A DNA stretch of 64,000 nt from an uncultured Sutterella sp. (lineage in GTDB: Bacteria > Pseudomonadota > Gammaproteobacteria > Burkholderiales > Burkholderiaceae_F), in assembly GCA_934255515.1 (NCBI GenBank), contig CAKQON010000002.1:1-64000 (forward strand). The letters run 5' to 3'. The notes under the pieces were generated by a model. It ran no database searches. It was not told where the DNA came from and worked only from the letters and a program-made list of their open reading frames with translations. Of the stretch, positions 52,011 to 61,840 are shown piece after piece (the stretch's first letter is position 1; every line of letters begins with the position of its first letter). The position numbers and the translations under genes are program-made.

Positions 52011-52724
52011 TCATGCGCCGTCAAGGAGCGCTCTTTCGAGCTCCGCGCTCTCATGCGCGCGGGCGCGGGCGATGTCGAGGCGCCTCAGAAGTATGGCGGC
52101 GCTGCGCCTCAAAATCTTCGCAATCCGGGCGGGATCCGCGGCCCCTGGAGCCGCTCTGACCTGAAGGACGGCGCCCGTTCCCGGCGGCATCGGATAAAGC
52201 CCCTTCATTTCGGGGAAAATGCCGTTTCGTTCCGGAAGATCCGTTTGGGATTGCGCCGAGAGCCCTTCGAGGCGCACGGCGTCCTCAAGCGAGAGCGCGC
52301 ACATGGGGGAGTCCCACTTGTCGTGCGCGAGAATGCGCAGCGTCATGGCGTTAGCGGAATTGTCGGCATCCTCAAAGGCAAGCACGAACTGCGGCAGAAG
52401 CCTCACCGCCCGGGCGTTTTTGGATCCGGACGAGGTATGGCTTCCCTTTTTCGGGAGATCGAGAATGATGAGCGCATTGCCGGAGCTCTTTTCCGCCGCT
52501 TTCGCGGCGCCCGTGAGCCTCAACATGTCGGGCGAAGGTTCCGTCTGCCGGATGCCGGTGAGCGCAGCGGATTCGCCGCCGCGTGCGAGCGATTCGAGAA
52601 CGTCCTCGGGCGCAGTCCCGGTGAGTTCTGCAAACACCTGAAGCGCCGGATTCGACGGATCGTCATCAGACCTTGCCTCCATGATGAAGGCAAGAATGGC
52701 ATCAGGGGTGGCGGCTTCAGACAT
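52011..52724 (-). CDS. Protein of unknown function between two nitroreductase genes
   Basis: A 237-residue, Ala-rich, apparently soluble protein without signal peptide, membrane helix or Cys motif that I recognise. The C-terminal 45 residues are helical and basic (ILRRSAAILLRRLDIARARAHE). The central part has alternating hydrophobic residues compatible with an alpha/beta fold. GGGAG stands upstream of the ATG. Its place in a minus-strand group with two nitroreductases and an exporter suggests a common function, which is unknown. Confidence 0.65.
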   Translation of the reverse strand: MSEAATPDAILAFIMEARSDDDPSNPALQVFAELTGTAPEDVLESLARGGESAALTGIRQTEPSPDMLRLTGAAKAAEKSSGNALIILDLPKKGSHTSSGSKNARAVRLLPQFVLAFEDADNSANAMTLRILAHDKWDSPMCALSLEDAVRLEGLSAQSQTDLPERNGIFPEMKGLYPMPPGTGAVLQVRAAPGAADPARIAKILRRSAAILLRRLDIARARAHESAELERALLDGA

Positions 52725-52834
52725 GAAAACTCCCGCGTTCGAATGGACCCTGAAGTTTATTTTCAGTGCAAAACGCGGGAGTTCTGATAGCCTGAGGCGC
52801 CAATAGGATGTTTTTCTGCGCCAGACGATTTGGG

Positions 52835-53407
52835 TTACTGCGGGTGTCCGACCGTGTAGCAGAAGATCGGCGCAAAGGTGGCGGGAAGCCTCATGCGTTG
52901 CCCGAGCTCCGGACCGTTGACGGAGCCTCTCGGGACGCCTGCGAGCCCCATGGCGGCAGCGGCAACGGCTGCGTTTTCCATCATGGCGCCTGCGTCGAGG
53001 TAGACGAAATAAGGCTGCGCCATCTGGGTGCGGGGCGCGTTTTCAGCTACGAAGACCAGGGTCGCCGGCGCATTGTCCACAAACGGGTGCTGTCCGAGGG
53101 TTGAGGCCGCCCGCAGGTCCGCCCGGGAGACGAGCTCAAGCGCATGCTTTTCTCCGTCATAGCGCCAGACGCCGTCCTTCGCGAGAAGAAAGACCGAGAC
53201 GCTCCGGAGGTTGAGGCAGGAAGGTGCGGTTCTCTTTCCGTCCTTTGTCGTCGCGCCGGCTGCGGCCCAGAGGAGGTTTGCGAGCTCTGCGTCGGAAAGC
53301 GGTCGGTCTGAAATCGTGCGGATGGTGCGGCGGCTGCGAAGGGCGTCCGTCACCGTCATCGGCATCGGCTGGGGATCAGGGAGTTTGCGGAGAATCTTTT
53401 CGGGCAT
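52835..53407 (-). CDS. SagB/nitroreductase-family protein 2
   Basis: FMN-dependent oxidoreductase fold, 190 residues, clearly a paralogue of the protein at 51348-51911. It shares RSRRTIRTISDRPLSDAELANLLWAAAGATTKDGKRTAPS and DAGAMMENAAVAAAAMGLAGVPRG. The start at 53407 has AAGGG upstream; a longer frame to 53506 reads through the terminator region. It is the first gene of the minus-strand group ending with the DUF3261 lipoprotein. Confidence 0.85.
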   Translation of the reverse strand: MPEKILRKLPDPQPMPMTVTDALRSRRTIRTISDRPLSDAELANLLWAAAGATTKDGKRTAPSCLNLRSVSVFLLAKDGVWRYDGEKHALELVSRADLRAASTLGQHPFVDNAPATLVFVAENAPRTQMAQPYFVYLDAGAMMENAAVAAAAMGLAGVPRGSVNGPELGQRMRLPATFAPIFCYTVGHPQ

Positions 53408-53483
53408 TTGGGGTTTCCCTTCAAAGGAGACTGATGGAAAAACTTTACTCCCGGCGGCTTCGGCTGAAGCTCTGAAAAGAAGC

Positions 53484-53522
53484 AAAAAAAAACGGCCGGA
53501 TCCCATCAGGAACCCGGCCGGA
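53484..53522 (-). terminator. Intrinsic terminator after gsiD
   Basis: CGGCCGG (53493-53499) pairs with CCGGCCG (53514-53520). On the minus strand nine U's follow (53492-53484). Confidence 0.87.
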
Positions 53523-53566
53523 ATTGAAATCTACTACCGAAGGAGACAAGGCTCCCGGCAAATTGA

Positions 53567-54469
53567 TTACCGGTTCGTATCCACCTTCGGGTCAAGCGCG
53601 TCGCGCAGACCGTCGCCCAAGAGGTTGAAGGCGAGCACGGTAAGGAAGATCGCGATCACGGGGAAGATCGCCGCATGCGGAGCGGTAAGGAGGTCCGCAC
53701 GGGCTTCGTTCAGCATGGCGCCCCATTCCGGCATCGGGGGCTGAGCGCCAAGGCCGAGGAAGGAGAGCGATGCCGCCGTGATGATCGAGGTGCCGATTCT
53801 CATCGAGAGGTAGACAAGAATCACCGAGATCGTGCCCGGGAGGATGTGGCGGATCAAAAGCATCGAGTCGCTGATGCCCAGGGACTTCGCCGCTTCCACA
53901 TAGGTCTGGGTCTTGAGTGAAAGGACGTTCGCGCGCACGAGGCGGGCGAAGGCCGGAATCGAGAAGATCGCGACAGCGGCCACGACGTTCAGCATGCCGC
54001 CGCCGAGGATCGCCACGATGCCGATCGCAAGCAGAATGCCCGGGAAGGCGAAGAGAACGTCGGCGATTCGCATGATGACGCGGTCGGCCCAGCCTTCATA
54101 AAAGCCCGCGATGAGGCCGAGGATCGTGCCGATCACGGCGCCCGCGAAGACGGACGTAAAGCCGCAGACGAGCGAAATGCGCGTGCCGGCGACGATGCGG
54201 CTGAAGATGTCGCGCCCGAGGGCGTCGACGCCGAACCAGTGCGCGGCCGAGGGACCTTCATTCAGCATGTCGTAGTCGAAGTAGTTCTCCGGGTCGAAGG
54301 GCGTGATCACCGGCCCGAGAATTGCAACAACGATGAGAAAGAGCACGAAGATGCCGGCCGCCATGGCGACGGGCTGCTTCTTGAACTTTCTCCAGAATTC
54401 GCCCATCGGGGTGCGCAGCGCGTCATTCGACTTCGCGATGCGGGGATCCACTGCAGTAGAGGTACTCAT
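53567..54469 (-). CDS. gsiD: Glutathione/peptide ABC importer permease GsiD-like
   Basis: Inner-membrane permease of the DppC/GsiD class, 300 residues. A cytoplasmic N-tail and helix 1 (about 35-57) precede the binding-protein-dependent permease core (five helices). The EAA loop is [20 protein letters not shown], and the C-terminus [13 protein letters not shown] is typical. The ATG at 54469 has GGAG upstream; an overlapping longer frame is not needed. It is the last gene of gsiABCD, with 48 bases to gsiC. Confidence 0.9.
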   Translation of the reverse strand: MSTSTAVDPRIAKSNDALRTPMGEFWRKFKKQPVAMAAGIFVLFLIVVAILGPVITPFDPENYFDYDMLNEGPSAAHWFGVDALGRDIFSRIVAGTRISLVCGFTSVFAGAVIGTILGLIAGFYEGWADRVIMRIADVLFAFPGILLAIGIVAILGGGMLNVVAAVAIFSIPAFARLVRANVLSLKTQTYVEAAKSLGISDSMLLIRHILPGTISVILVYLSMRIGTSIITAASLSFLGLGAQPPMPEWGAMLNEARADLLTAPHAAIFPVIAIFLTVLAFNLLGDGLRDALDPKVDTNR

Positions 54470-54517
54470 TTTTCTGATTCTCCGGAATTTAAGTTTTTCT
54501 CTTATGTAGCGGATCAA

Positions 54518-55438
54518 TTACTTGTAGCGAATCGATGGATTGATCCATCCGTAGAGGACGTCGACAACGAGGTTGATCACGATGAATTCGAGCGAGAAGA
54601 GGAGCACGCTCGCCTGAATCACCGGATAGTCGCGCATGTCGACGGCGTCGACGAGAAGGCGCCCCATGCCGGGCCAGTTGAAGACCTTCTCGACGACGAT
54701 CGAGCCGCCGAGCAGGAAGCCGAACTGCAGGCCCATCATCGTCACCACCGGAATGAGGGCGTTCCTGAGGGCGTGCTTCACGACGATGTTGGTTTCCGTC
54801 ACGCCCTTCGCACGGGCCGTGCGGATGTAGTCGTCATGAAGAACCTCGACGAAGGAGGCGCGCGTGAATCGGGCCATGACGGCCGCGACCGCGGCGCCCA
54901 GCGTAATCGACGGGAGAATGTAGTGCTTCCAGGAAGCGGCGCCCACGGTCGGGAGCCACCCGAGCTCGACGGAGAAGATCTCCATCAGCAGGATGCCGAG
55001 CGCGAAGGCCGGGAAGGAAATGCCCGAGACGGCAAGCGTCATGCCGAGGCGGTCAGGCCACTTGTTGCGGAAGACGGCGGAAATGATGCCGATCACGAGA
55101 CCGAAGACCACCGACCAGAACATCGACGCGAGCGTGAGGTAGAGCGTCGGCCCGAAGCGTTCGGTAATTTCCTGAATCACCGGGCGCTGGGAGCGGATCG
55201 AGGTGCCGAAGTCGCCCTGCAGGACGCCCCCGACGAAATGAATGAACTGCTCAGGGAGCGACCTGTCGAGGCCAAGGCTGTGGCGGATCATCTCGACCGT
55301 CGCTTCGTCGGCTTCCGGGCCGGCTGCGAGTCGGGCCGGGTCGCCCGGCAGCAGGTGGATGAAGAAGAAGACGCAGATCGCGACGATGATGAGCGTTGGG
55401 ATCATGCCCAGGAGTCTTTTAATGAAATATCGCAGCAT
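54518..55438 (-). CDS. gsiC: Glutathione/peptide ABC importer permease GsiC-like
   Basis: Inner-membrane permease of the DppB/GsiC class, 306 residues. It begins [19 protein letters not shown], the standard start of this class, and has LLPGDPARL, five to six helices, and the EAA loop [24 protein letters not shown]. It lies between the binding-protein gene and gsiD in the same direction. Confidence 0.92.
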   Translation of the reverse strand: MLRYFIKRLLGMIPTLIIVAICVFFFIHLLPGDPARLAAGPEADEATVEMIRHSLGLDRSLPEQFIHFVGGVLQGDFGTSIRSQRPVIQEITERFGPTLYLTLASMFWSVVFGLVIGIISAVFRNKWPDRLGMTLAVSGISFPAFALGILLMEIFSVELGWLPTVGAASWKHYILPSITLGAAVAAVMARFTRASFVEVLHDDYIRTARAKGVTETNIVVKHALRNALIPVVTMMGLQFGFLLGGSIVVEKVFNWPGMGRLLVDAVDMRDYPVIQASVLLFSLEFIVINLVVDVLYGWINPSIRYK

Positions 55439-55564
55439 GGAGTCGCCGGCGCATTCGCCTGAGAATTGAAGTTGGGTGTTTGTTCCCCCGGGGGAAGGCT
55501 GAAGCTTCTTTTTTGACGGAAGCTCTGCCGTCCCGCAGGGGCATTGTGAGTGAATGTCGAAGCT

Positions 55565-57100
55565 TTACTTGAGCTCAAGCTCGGAGAAGTTGAAGCTCGC
55601 ATCGGGCTGGATGTAGAAGCCCGTCAGGTTCTTCGCCGCACCGGCAATGTTCTGCTCGGTAACGAGGAAGATCCACGGGGCGTCGTGCCAGATCTGCTTC
55701 TGAATGTCGGCGTAGAGCTCGGCCTTCTTCGCGCGGTCGGTGGTGGCAAGCGCTTCCATGAGCTTCTCGTCGACCATCTTGTTCGAATAGTAGGAATCGT
55801 TCGAATCGTTCGGCGTGAAGCTTGCCGTGGCAAGAAGCGGACGGATTGCGTAGTCCATTTCGCCAGTGGAGCTCGACCAGCCGATGTAGTAGAGCTGGTG
55901 CTCGGACTTCTCAGGCGTCACGGATTCAACGAGCGCGGTGCGCTGGCCGGCTTCAAGCGCGCGGATGTCGGCCTTGACGCCCACCTGCGCGAGCTGCTGC
56001 AGCAGGAACTGGATGATCTTCATCGCGGTCGAGTGGTTGTAGCCCGACCAGAGGGTCACGCGGAAGCCGTTCGGATAGCCCGCTTCCTTCAGAAGTTCGC
56101 GCGCCTTCTTGGGATCATAGGGCCAGGGGCCGAGCTTCACGGCATAGTCGACGTTCATCGGCGCGACGCCCGTGGCGGGATCCGCATAGCCGTTGAAAGC
56201 GACCTTCACGAGCGCCTTCTTGTTGATCGCGTAGTTGAGAGCCTGGCGGACGCGGATGTCCTGGAAGGGCTTCTTCGTCATGTTCATTTCGACGTAGCGC
56301 ATGATGATCGAGGGCGTCACGTCGACGCGGACGTTGTCGCGCTTCTCGATCTGCTTCACCTGTTCGGCAGGGAGCGGGAACGCATACTGCGCTTCGCCCG
56401 TAAGGAGCATCGCGACGCGGGTCGAATTCTCAACGACGGGCTTGAAGGTGATCGAATCGACCTTCGGGTAGCCGGCGCGCCAGTAGTTGGGGTTCTTCTC
56501 AACCTTCAGGATTTCAGCCGGGTTGTAGTCCTTCATCACGAAGGGACCGGTTCCGCAGGGGTGGAAGGCAATCTGAGCGCCCCACTTCTCGAGCTCCTTC
56601 GGGCAGATCATGCCGCCGCTCGGGTGCGCGAGCTGGTTGATGAAGGCGGAGAAGGGCTTCTTCAGCGTGAACTTCACCGTGTGGGCGTCAACGACGTCGA
56701 TGCGGTCGATGTTGGAGAAGAGAACGTAGCGCTTCAGGCTGTTCTTCTTATCCATCACGCGCTCGTAGTTGATCTTGACCGCGTCGGCCGTGAAGTCCTC
56801 GCCGTTCTGGAACTTCACGCCCTTCCTGAGCTTCACCGTATAGACGAGGCCGTCGGGACTCGCCTCATAGCTTTCGGCGAGTACGTTCACGAGCTTCATG
56901 TCCTTGTCGAACGAGAAGAGCCCTTCGTAGAAGGACTTCACGACCGCCTGCGAGAGCGTGTCGCTCGCGTTGTAGGGGTCGAGCGTCGTGAAGGTGGAGG
57001 CGACCGCAACGGTCACGTCCTTCTGGGCGGCCTGAGCAGCGCCCGCGGCAAGGAGGGCGCCGGAAAAGAGAAGGGGCAGAGCAGCCTTGACGAATTTCAT
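55565..57100 (-). CDS. gsiB: Glutathione/peptide-binding protein GsiB-like
   Basis: Periplasmic class-II binding protein (SBP_bac_5), 511 residues. The signal peptide ends at AAQA (about 23). Next come VASTFTTLDPYNASDTLSQAV and YEGLFSFD, and the SBP_bac_5 core with SGGMICPKE and GTGPFVMKDY. The similarity to GsiB fits glutathione or a short peptide as ligand. An AAGG ribosome site stands before the ATG at 57100. The gene order gsiA-B-C-D equals that of E. coli. Confidence 0.9.
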   Translation of the reverse strand: MKFVKAALPLLFSGALLAAGAAQAAQKDVTVAVASTFTTLDPYNASDTLSQAVVKSFYEGLFSFDKDMKLVNVLAESYEASPDGLVYTVKLRKGVKFQNGEDFTADAVKINYERVMDKKNSLKRYVLFSNIDRIDVVDAHTVKFTLKKPFSAFINQLAHPSGGMICPKELEKWGAQIAFHPCGTGPFVMKDYNPAEILKVEKNPNYWRAGYPKVDSITFKPVVENSTRVAMLLTGEAQYAFPLPAEQVKQIEKRDNVRVDVTPSIIMRYVEMNMTKKPFQDIRVRQALNYAINKKALVKVAFNGYADPATGVAPMNVDYAVKLGPWPYDPKKARELLKEAGYPNGFRVTLWSGYNHSTAMKIIQFLLQQLAQVGVKADIRALEAGQRTALVESVTPEKSEHQLYYIGWSSSTGEMDYAIRPLLATASFTPNDSNDSYYSNKMVDEKLMEALATTDRAKKAELYADIQKQIWHDAPWIFLVTEQNIAGAAKNLTGFYIQPDASFNFSELELK

Positions 57101-57167
57101 CTGATTGCCTTTCCTGAAAAATGAGAGATAAGGGTGAGGTTTGCCGAAGAGCTTTTCATTATTCAGA

Positions 57168-59048
57168 TCAGGCCCCCGACATCTGCCCGATCTGATGGCG
57201 GGCAACGAAGTGCCCGGGTTCAACCTCAACCAGGGGATCCACCACCGGTTCGTCGCCTACGCGGCGCACCGGGCTCGGAAGGTCCGAAAGGTTGATGAGC
57301 TTCAGAAGATTGCGCTCCTTCGGGTCTGCGATCGGCACGGCCGAAAGAAGCTTCTGCGTGTAGGGGTGATAGGGGTGGCCGAGCACCGACTGGCGCGGTC
57401 CCATTTCGACGATCTGCCCGAGGTACATGACGGCGACGCGGTGGCTGATGCGCTCGACGACGCCCATGTCGTGCGAAATGAAGATGTAGGAGAGCCCCAT
57501 TTCCTCCTGGAGCTCCATCATGAGGTTCACGACCTGAGCGCGGATCGAAACGTCGAGCGCCGCCACGCATTCGTCGGCGACGATCACCTTCGGCTGAAGC
57601 GCAAGGGCGCGCGCAATGCAGATGCGCTGGCGCTGGCCGCCCGAGAATTCGTGCGGATAGCGGTTGGCCATGTCGGGCGAGAGGCCGACGCGCTTCAGAA
57701 GCATCGCCACGCGGTCCCACATCTCCGACTTCGAGCAGATGTTGTGGATCATGAGCGGCTCGGCGATCGAGTAGCCCACGGTCTGGCGCGGGTCGAGCGA
57801 CGCATACGGATCCTGGAAGATCATCTGCAGATCGCGGCGGGCATGCTGCAGGTCGCGCCGCGTCATATGAACGAGCGAGCGGTCGCGGTAGATGATGTCG
57901 CCCGAATCAATGTCGAGGAGCCTCAGGAGCGCGCGGCCCGTCGTCGACTTGCCGCAGCCCGATTCGCCCACGATTGAGAGGGTTTCGCCCTGACGAAGCT
58001 TGAAGCTCACGTGGTCGCAGGCGCGCACCACGTAGGTGGGCTTGCCCCAGAAGTCCGTGCGCACCGGGAAGGTCTTCACGATGTCGTTGACTTCGAGAAT
58101 GGTGTCGCCCGGGGGCGGAAGCTTGTCGGACGGCGGTTCAATGACGCGGCCGTTGTCCGGGTCGATGAGGCGGAAGAAGCAGGGATGCGGGACGTCCTTA
58201 AGGCTCCCGAGGCGCGGGACCGCTGAAAGGAGGGCCTGCGTGTAGGGGTGCTTCGGCGAATCGAAAATGTCGACGGCCTTCCCTTCCTCAACGATTTCGC
58301 CGTAGCGCATCACCGCCACGCGGTCGGCGATCTGGGCGACCACGCCCATGTCGTGCGTAATGAAGAGCACCGCCATGCCGATTTCCTTCTGGAGTTCGGC
58401 AATAAGCGCAAGAATCTGAGCCTGAACCGTCACGTCGAGCGCCGTGGTCGGTTCGTCGGCAATGAGGAGCTGCGGCTTGCAGGCAAGCGCAATGGCGATC
58501 ATCACGCGCTGACGCATGCCGCCCGAAAGCTGGTGCGGATAGCGCATCGCCACGCGTTCGGCGTCCGGAATGCGGACGAGCTCAAGAAGCCGAACGGCTT
58601 CCTTCAGGGCCTCTGCTTCGCTCATGCCGCGGTGAAGCGTCAGGCTTTCCGCGATCTGAGCGCCCACGGTGAAGACCGGGTTGAGGGACGTCATCGGCTC
58701 CTGGAAGATCATGGCGACTTCAGAGCCTCTCAGGGCCTGAAGTTCCGAGCGCGATGCCTTCATGAGGTCCACGAGGCGTCCGTCGCGGCAGCGCAGATGG
58801 ATGGAGCCGTTGACGATCTTACCGCCGCCGTGCTCAACGAGGCGCATGACGGAGAGCGAGGTAACGGATTTGCCTGAGCCCGATTCGCCAACGAGCGCGA
58901 GCGTTTCGCCCTTGTGAATGACGAAGGATTCATCCACTACGGCAGTCGTCGTGCCGCTGTCGGAAGAAAACTGAACTCTGAGGTTCTTCACTTCTAGCAC
59001 CGGCAGGTTGTCCTGCAGGGAATCGGGCTTGGTGTCTGCTCTTTCCAT
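57168..59048 (-). CDS. gsiA: Glutathione/peptide ABC importer ATPase with two ABC domains (GsiA-like)
   Basis: Fused ATPase, 626 residues, with two complete ABC domains (about 15-270 and 310-590). Each has Walker A (GESGSGKS near 54; GESGCGKST near 364), signature LSGGMRQR / FSGGQRQR and Walker B LLIADEPTTALD / VIVADECVAALD. In the second Walker B, Cys replaces the usual Pro. A C-terminal oligopeptide/dipeptide element (ATP_bind) follows. It is the first gene of the operon; 500 bases of leader or intergenic DNA precede it. Confidence 0.93.
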   Translation of the reverse strand: MERADTKPDSLQDNLPVLEVKNLRVQFSSDSGTTTAVVDESFVIHKGETLALVGESGSGKSVTSLSVMRLVEHGGGKIVNGSIHLRCRDGRLVDLMKASRSELQALRGSEVAMIFQEPMTSLNPVFTVGAQIAESLTLHRGMSEAEALKEAVRLLELVRIPDAERVAMRYPHQLSGGMRQRVMIAIALACKPQLLIADEPTTALDVTVQAQILALIAELQKEIGMAVLFITHDMGVVAQIADRVAVMRYGEIVEEGKAVDIFDSPKHPYTQALLSAVPRLGSLKDVPHPCFFRLIDPDNGRVIEPPSDKLPPPGDTILEVNDIVKTFPVRTDFWGKPTYVVRACDHVSFKLRQGETLSIVGESGCGKSTTGRALLRLLDIDSGDIIYRDRSLVHMTRRDLQHARRDLQMIFQDPYASLDPRQTVGYSIAEPLMIHNICSKSEMWDRVAMLLKRVGLSPDMANRYPHEFSGGQRQRICIARALALQPKVIVADECVAALDVSIRAQVVNLMMELQEEMGLSYIFISHDMGVVERISHRVAVMYLGQIVEMGPRQSVLGHPYHPYTQKLLSAVPIADPKERNLLKLINLSDLPSPVRRVGDEPVVDPLVEVEPGHFVARHQIGQMSGA

Positions 59049-59548
59049 CTTCTTAAAAGTTTTCTTCTACAAATATTCGGTGGGCGATGGCGGATTGGGA
59101 AAAATCGCCGGTACGTCAGCCCGTCTGCGAACGGAATAAGCAAGAACTATGCCAAATGCGGCAAAGCGTTCTTCTGAGCCATCCTCCGGGCGCGATTCTC
59201 AAGCCTACCCCGAGAGTGGGGATCAGGCCTCAGGTGAAAGGACTGCACGTCTGGCAAATCGCCGGTGAATTTGATTGAAAACAAATGTTCTAAGTCCGGA
59301 TGCCGTATCTTTGTGCGCCACCGTTCAAAGCCGTGCACGATGTTTGCCCTGAATTAGCCTTTGCGCCGCTTTCTGGTGCATGAAGGCTGAGAGACATGCT
59401 CCGTCCTGACGCATAACGGATGCGCAATGCACCTGAGGCAGGATGTCCCGTCTTCTTCATAGAATGAACGGATGCCCGTCCCGAGCCGCTGAAGGGCTCA
59501 AGGATTTCCCAAAAGGGCACCCAAAAAACACAAAGGAAAGGTTTGACG
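59049..59548. other. Intergenic region between gsiA and the M20 gene
   Basis: Five hundred bases without a convincing gene, holding the divergent start regions of gsiA and the amidohydrolase. Short open frames have no ribosome sites. I see no terminator or long palindrome. Confidence 0.45.
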
Positions 59549-60751
59549 ATGCAGTACGTTCTCAAGGACAAGGTTTTTCCGGAAATCGGCGCCTGGGCCG
59601 ATGAACTTGCGCAGATCCGCCGCGACATTCATGCGTATCCTGAGCTCGGGTTTGAAACGAAGCGCACGGTGGGGCTTCTCAAGGAAAAGCTCCGCTCCTG
59701 GGGCGTGACTAATCTTGACGACACGACGATTCCCGGCGCCCTCATCGCCGTCGTTGACGGCGCACGCCCGGGGCCTGCCGTGGCGCTTCGCGGCGACATC
59801 GACGCGCTTCCGATGCCCGACAACTCGGAAAATGCCTGGAAGAGCCAGACGGAACTCCGCTGCCACGCCTGCGGGCATGACGGCCATGCGACGTGGCTTC
59901 TCGGGGCGATGCGCTATCTTCAGGAAAAGAAGAATGAATTTGCGGGCCGTGTGGTGGGCGTCTTCCAGCCGGCCGAGGAAATCGGCAAGGGCGCGCGCGC
60001 CGTGGAAGCGTCCGGCATTCTCGACAAGCTCGGCGTCCGTGAAATCTACGGCTGCCACGACGAGCCGACGATCAGAAAGGGCGCCTTCGGCCTCTGCGCC
60101 GGCCCCGCTCAGGCGTCGACCGACTTCTTCTACATTTCCGTAAAGGGCAGGGGCGTTCACGCTGCGCGTCCGCACCTCGGCATCGACCCGATCCCTGCAG
60201 TGGGCCTCCTCATTTCCGGTCTTCAGACGATCGTTTCGCGCAAGGTAATGCCGATTCAGCCCGCGGTCCTCTCGATCTCCTCCGTGAACGGCGGGCGCTA
60301 CAACGCCCCCAACGTCATTCCGACGGAAGTGACGCTTTCGGGGACGGTGCGCACCTTCAGCGAGGACGTGCGCAACCAGATTGAGCACGAAATGAAGGTG
60401 ATGGTCGAGACGATTGCCGCGTCGGAAAGCTGCACGGGCGAACTGCGCTACGACCGCCTGGTTCCGGCCCTCATTAATCCGCCGGAGACGATGGAGCACG
60501 TGCGCGACTTCATCGTGAAGCATTTCGGGGCCGATGCGGCCGAGCCCATGGACATGACGATGGGGGGCGAAGACTTCGCAGAATTCCTCTTCAAGCGCCC
60601 GGGCGCCATGATCCGCGTGGGGATCCGCGACGACGCGCATGAGGCGTCGCTCCACCATCCGACCTTCGACTTCAACGACGAGGTGATTCCGCTCGCCTCG
60701 ACTTATCTCGCCGGCATTGCGCTCGAGCGCCTGAAGGCGCTCGCGGCATAA
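59549..60751 (+). CDS. M20-family amidohydrolase (hippurate hydrolase-like)
   Basis: Zinc amidohydrolase, 400 residues, removing an N-acyl group from an amino acid or a similar amide. Metal and catalytic motifs are complete: RGDIDALPM, CHACGHDGHATWLLGA, QPAEEIGKGARA and the C-terminal MGGEDFAEFL. The lid/dimerisation domain (about 190-300) starts near VKGRGVHAARPHLGIDP. AAGGAAAGG precedes the ATG at 59549. The neighbouring peptide importer on the other strand could supply substrates (inference). Confidence 0.9.
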   Translation: MQYVLKDKVFPEIGAWADELAQIRRDIHAYPELGFETKRTVGLLKEKLRSWGVTNLDDTTIPGALIAVVDGARPGPAVALRGDIDALPMPDNSENAWKSQTELRCHACGHDGHATWLLGAMRYLQEKKNEFAGRVVGVFQPAEEIGKGARAVEASGILDKLGVREIYGCHDEPTIRKGAFGLCAGPAQASTDFFYISVKGRGVHAARPHLGIDPIPAVGLLISGLQTIVSRKVMPIQPAVLSISSVNGGRYNAPNVIPTEVTLSGTVRTFSEDVRNQIEHEMKVMVETIAASESCTGELRYDRLVPALINPPETMEHVRDFIVKHFGADAAEPMDMTMGGEDFAEFLFKRPGAMIRVGIRDDAHEASLHHPTFDFNDEVIPLASTYLAGIALERLKALAA

Positions 60752-60764
60752 GGCCTCGAATCTC

Positions 60765-60830
60765 AAGAAGCTTCATCTCCGGAGAAGTCTGAAAGATCGA
60801 TTTTCGGACGCTCCGGAGGCTTCTTTCTCT
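60765..60830 (+). terminator. Intrinsic terminator after the M20 gene
   Basis: AAGAAGC (60765-60771) plus CTCCGGAG (60777-60784) pair with CTCCGGAG (60811-60818) plus GCTTCTT (60819-60825), followed by TCTCT. Confidence 0.7.
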
Positions 60831-60878
60831 CTCTTCCAATCTCAACCGTCAAGCGCGCTTTCCCCGCGCTCCCGCACC

Positions 60879-61781
60879 ATGTTCTACGGGATCTTCTGCA
60901 CCTTTGCCGCCTATATTCTCTGGGGGCTTTTTCCCTTCTACTTCCATGCTCTCGCGGATATCGGCGCCCTGGAGATCCTCGCGCACCGCGTCGTCTGGTC
61001 GCTTCTCTTCATCGTCCTCGTAATTCTCGTCATGCGCCGGACGGCGTGGCTCAAGGCCGCGTTGACGAGCCCGAGGATCCTCCTCATCTTTACGGCTTCG
61101 GCGCTCCTCGTGGGCGCGAACTGGGGCACCTACGTCTATGCGATCGTGACGGACCGCACGATCGAGGCGTCGCTCGGGTACTTCATCAATCCGCTCGTTT
61201 CCATTCTGCTCTCGGCCGTGTTTCTGCGGGAAAAGCTGCGCCCCGCGCAGAAGATCGCCGTGGGCCTTGCCGCCGTCGGCGTCCTCTGGATCTCGTGGGT
61301 AAAGGGCGTGCCGCCTTTTCTCGGACTTGCGCTCGCCTTCACGTTCGGGGTCTACGGGCTCATCCGCAAGATTGCGCCCCTCGGGAGCATCGAAGGGCTG
61401 ACGCTCGAAAGCCTCATCCTCACCCCGATCGCGCTTCTCTGGCTCGGCTACCTCGGAAGCACCGGGGAGCTCGCCTTTGCGGAGGCTTCCGGCACGACGC
61501 AGCTTCTGCTCATTGCGGCCGGTCCCATTACGGCGATTCCGCTTCTCCTTTTCGCTTCGGGCGTGAGGAGCATTCCGTATTCGACGTCCGCCATCATTCA
61601 GTACGTGAGCCCCTCGATGGTGTTTCTGATCGGCGTTTTCGCCTTCAATGAACCCTTTACGCTTGAGATGCTGATCGGCTTCCTCTTCATCTGGACGGCT
61701 GTGGCGCTCTTCCTTGGGGAAACGGTGCTGATGCAGAGACGGCAGCGTCTTGCGGCGCGGAAGAAGGCCGACGAGGTCTAA
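60879..61781 (+). CDS. rarD: EamA-family transporter RarD
   Basis: Inner-membrane transporter of the drug/metabolite superfamily, RarD branch, 300 residues, ten helices. The opening FAAYILWGLFPFYFHAL, then LAHRVVWS and NWGTYVYAIVTDRTIEASLGYFINPL, are specific to RarD. The substrate is unknown; chloramphenicol resistance in other species gave the name. No clear ribosome site is seen at 60879. A terminator follows at 61803. Confidence 0.9.
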   Translation: MFYGIFCTFAAYILWGLFPFYFHALADIGALEILAHRVVWSLLFIVLVILVMRRTAWLKAALTSPRILLIFTASALLVGANWGTYVYAIVTDRTIEASLGYFINPLVSILLSAVFLREKLRPAQKIAVGLAAVGVLWISWVKGVPPFLGLALAFTFGVYGLIRKIAPLGSIEGLTLESLILTPIALLWLGYLGSTGELAFAEASGTTQLLLIAAGPITAIPLLLFASGVRSIPYSTSAIIQYVSPSMVFLIGVFAFNEPFTLEMLIGFLFIWTAVALFLGETVLMQRRQRLAARKKADEV

Positions 61782-61802
61782 ATCGAACCATCTCAGAAAA
61801 GG

Positions 61803-61840
61803 AAGAGCCTCATGGAAATCGTTCTCCATGAGGCTCTTTT
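61803..61840 (+). terminator. Intrinsic terminator after rarD
   Basis: AAGAGCCTCATGGA (61803-61816) pairs with TCCATGAGGCTCTT (61825-61838) and T's follow. The last codons of the broken LysR gene lie within it on the other strand. Confidence 0.88.
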
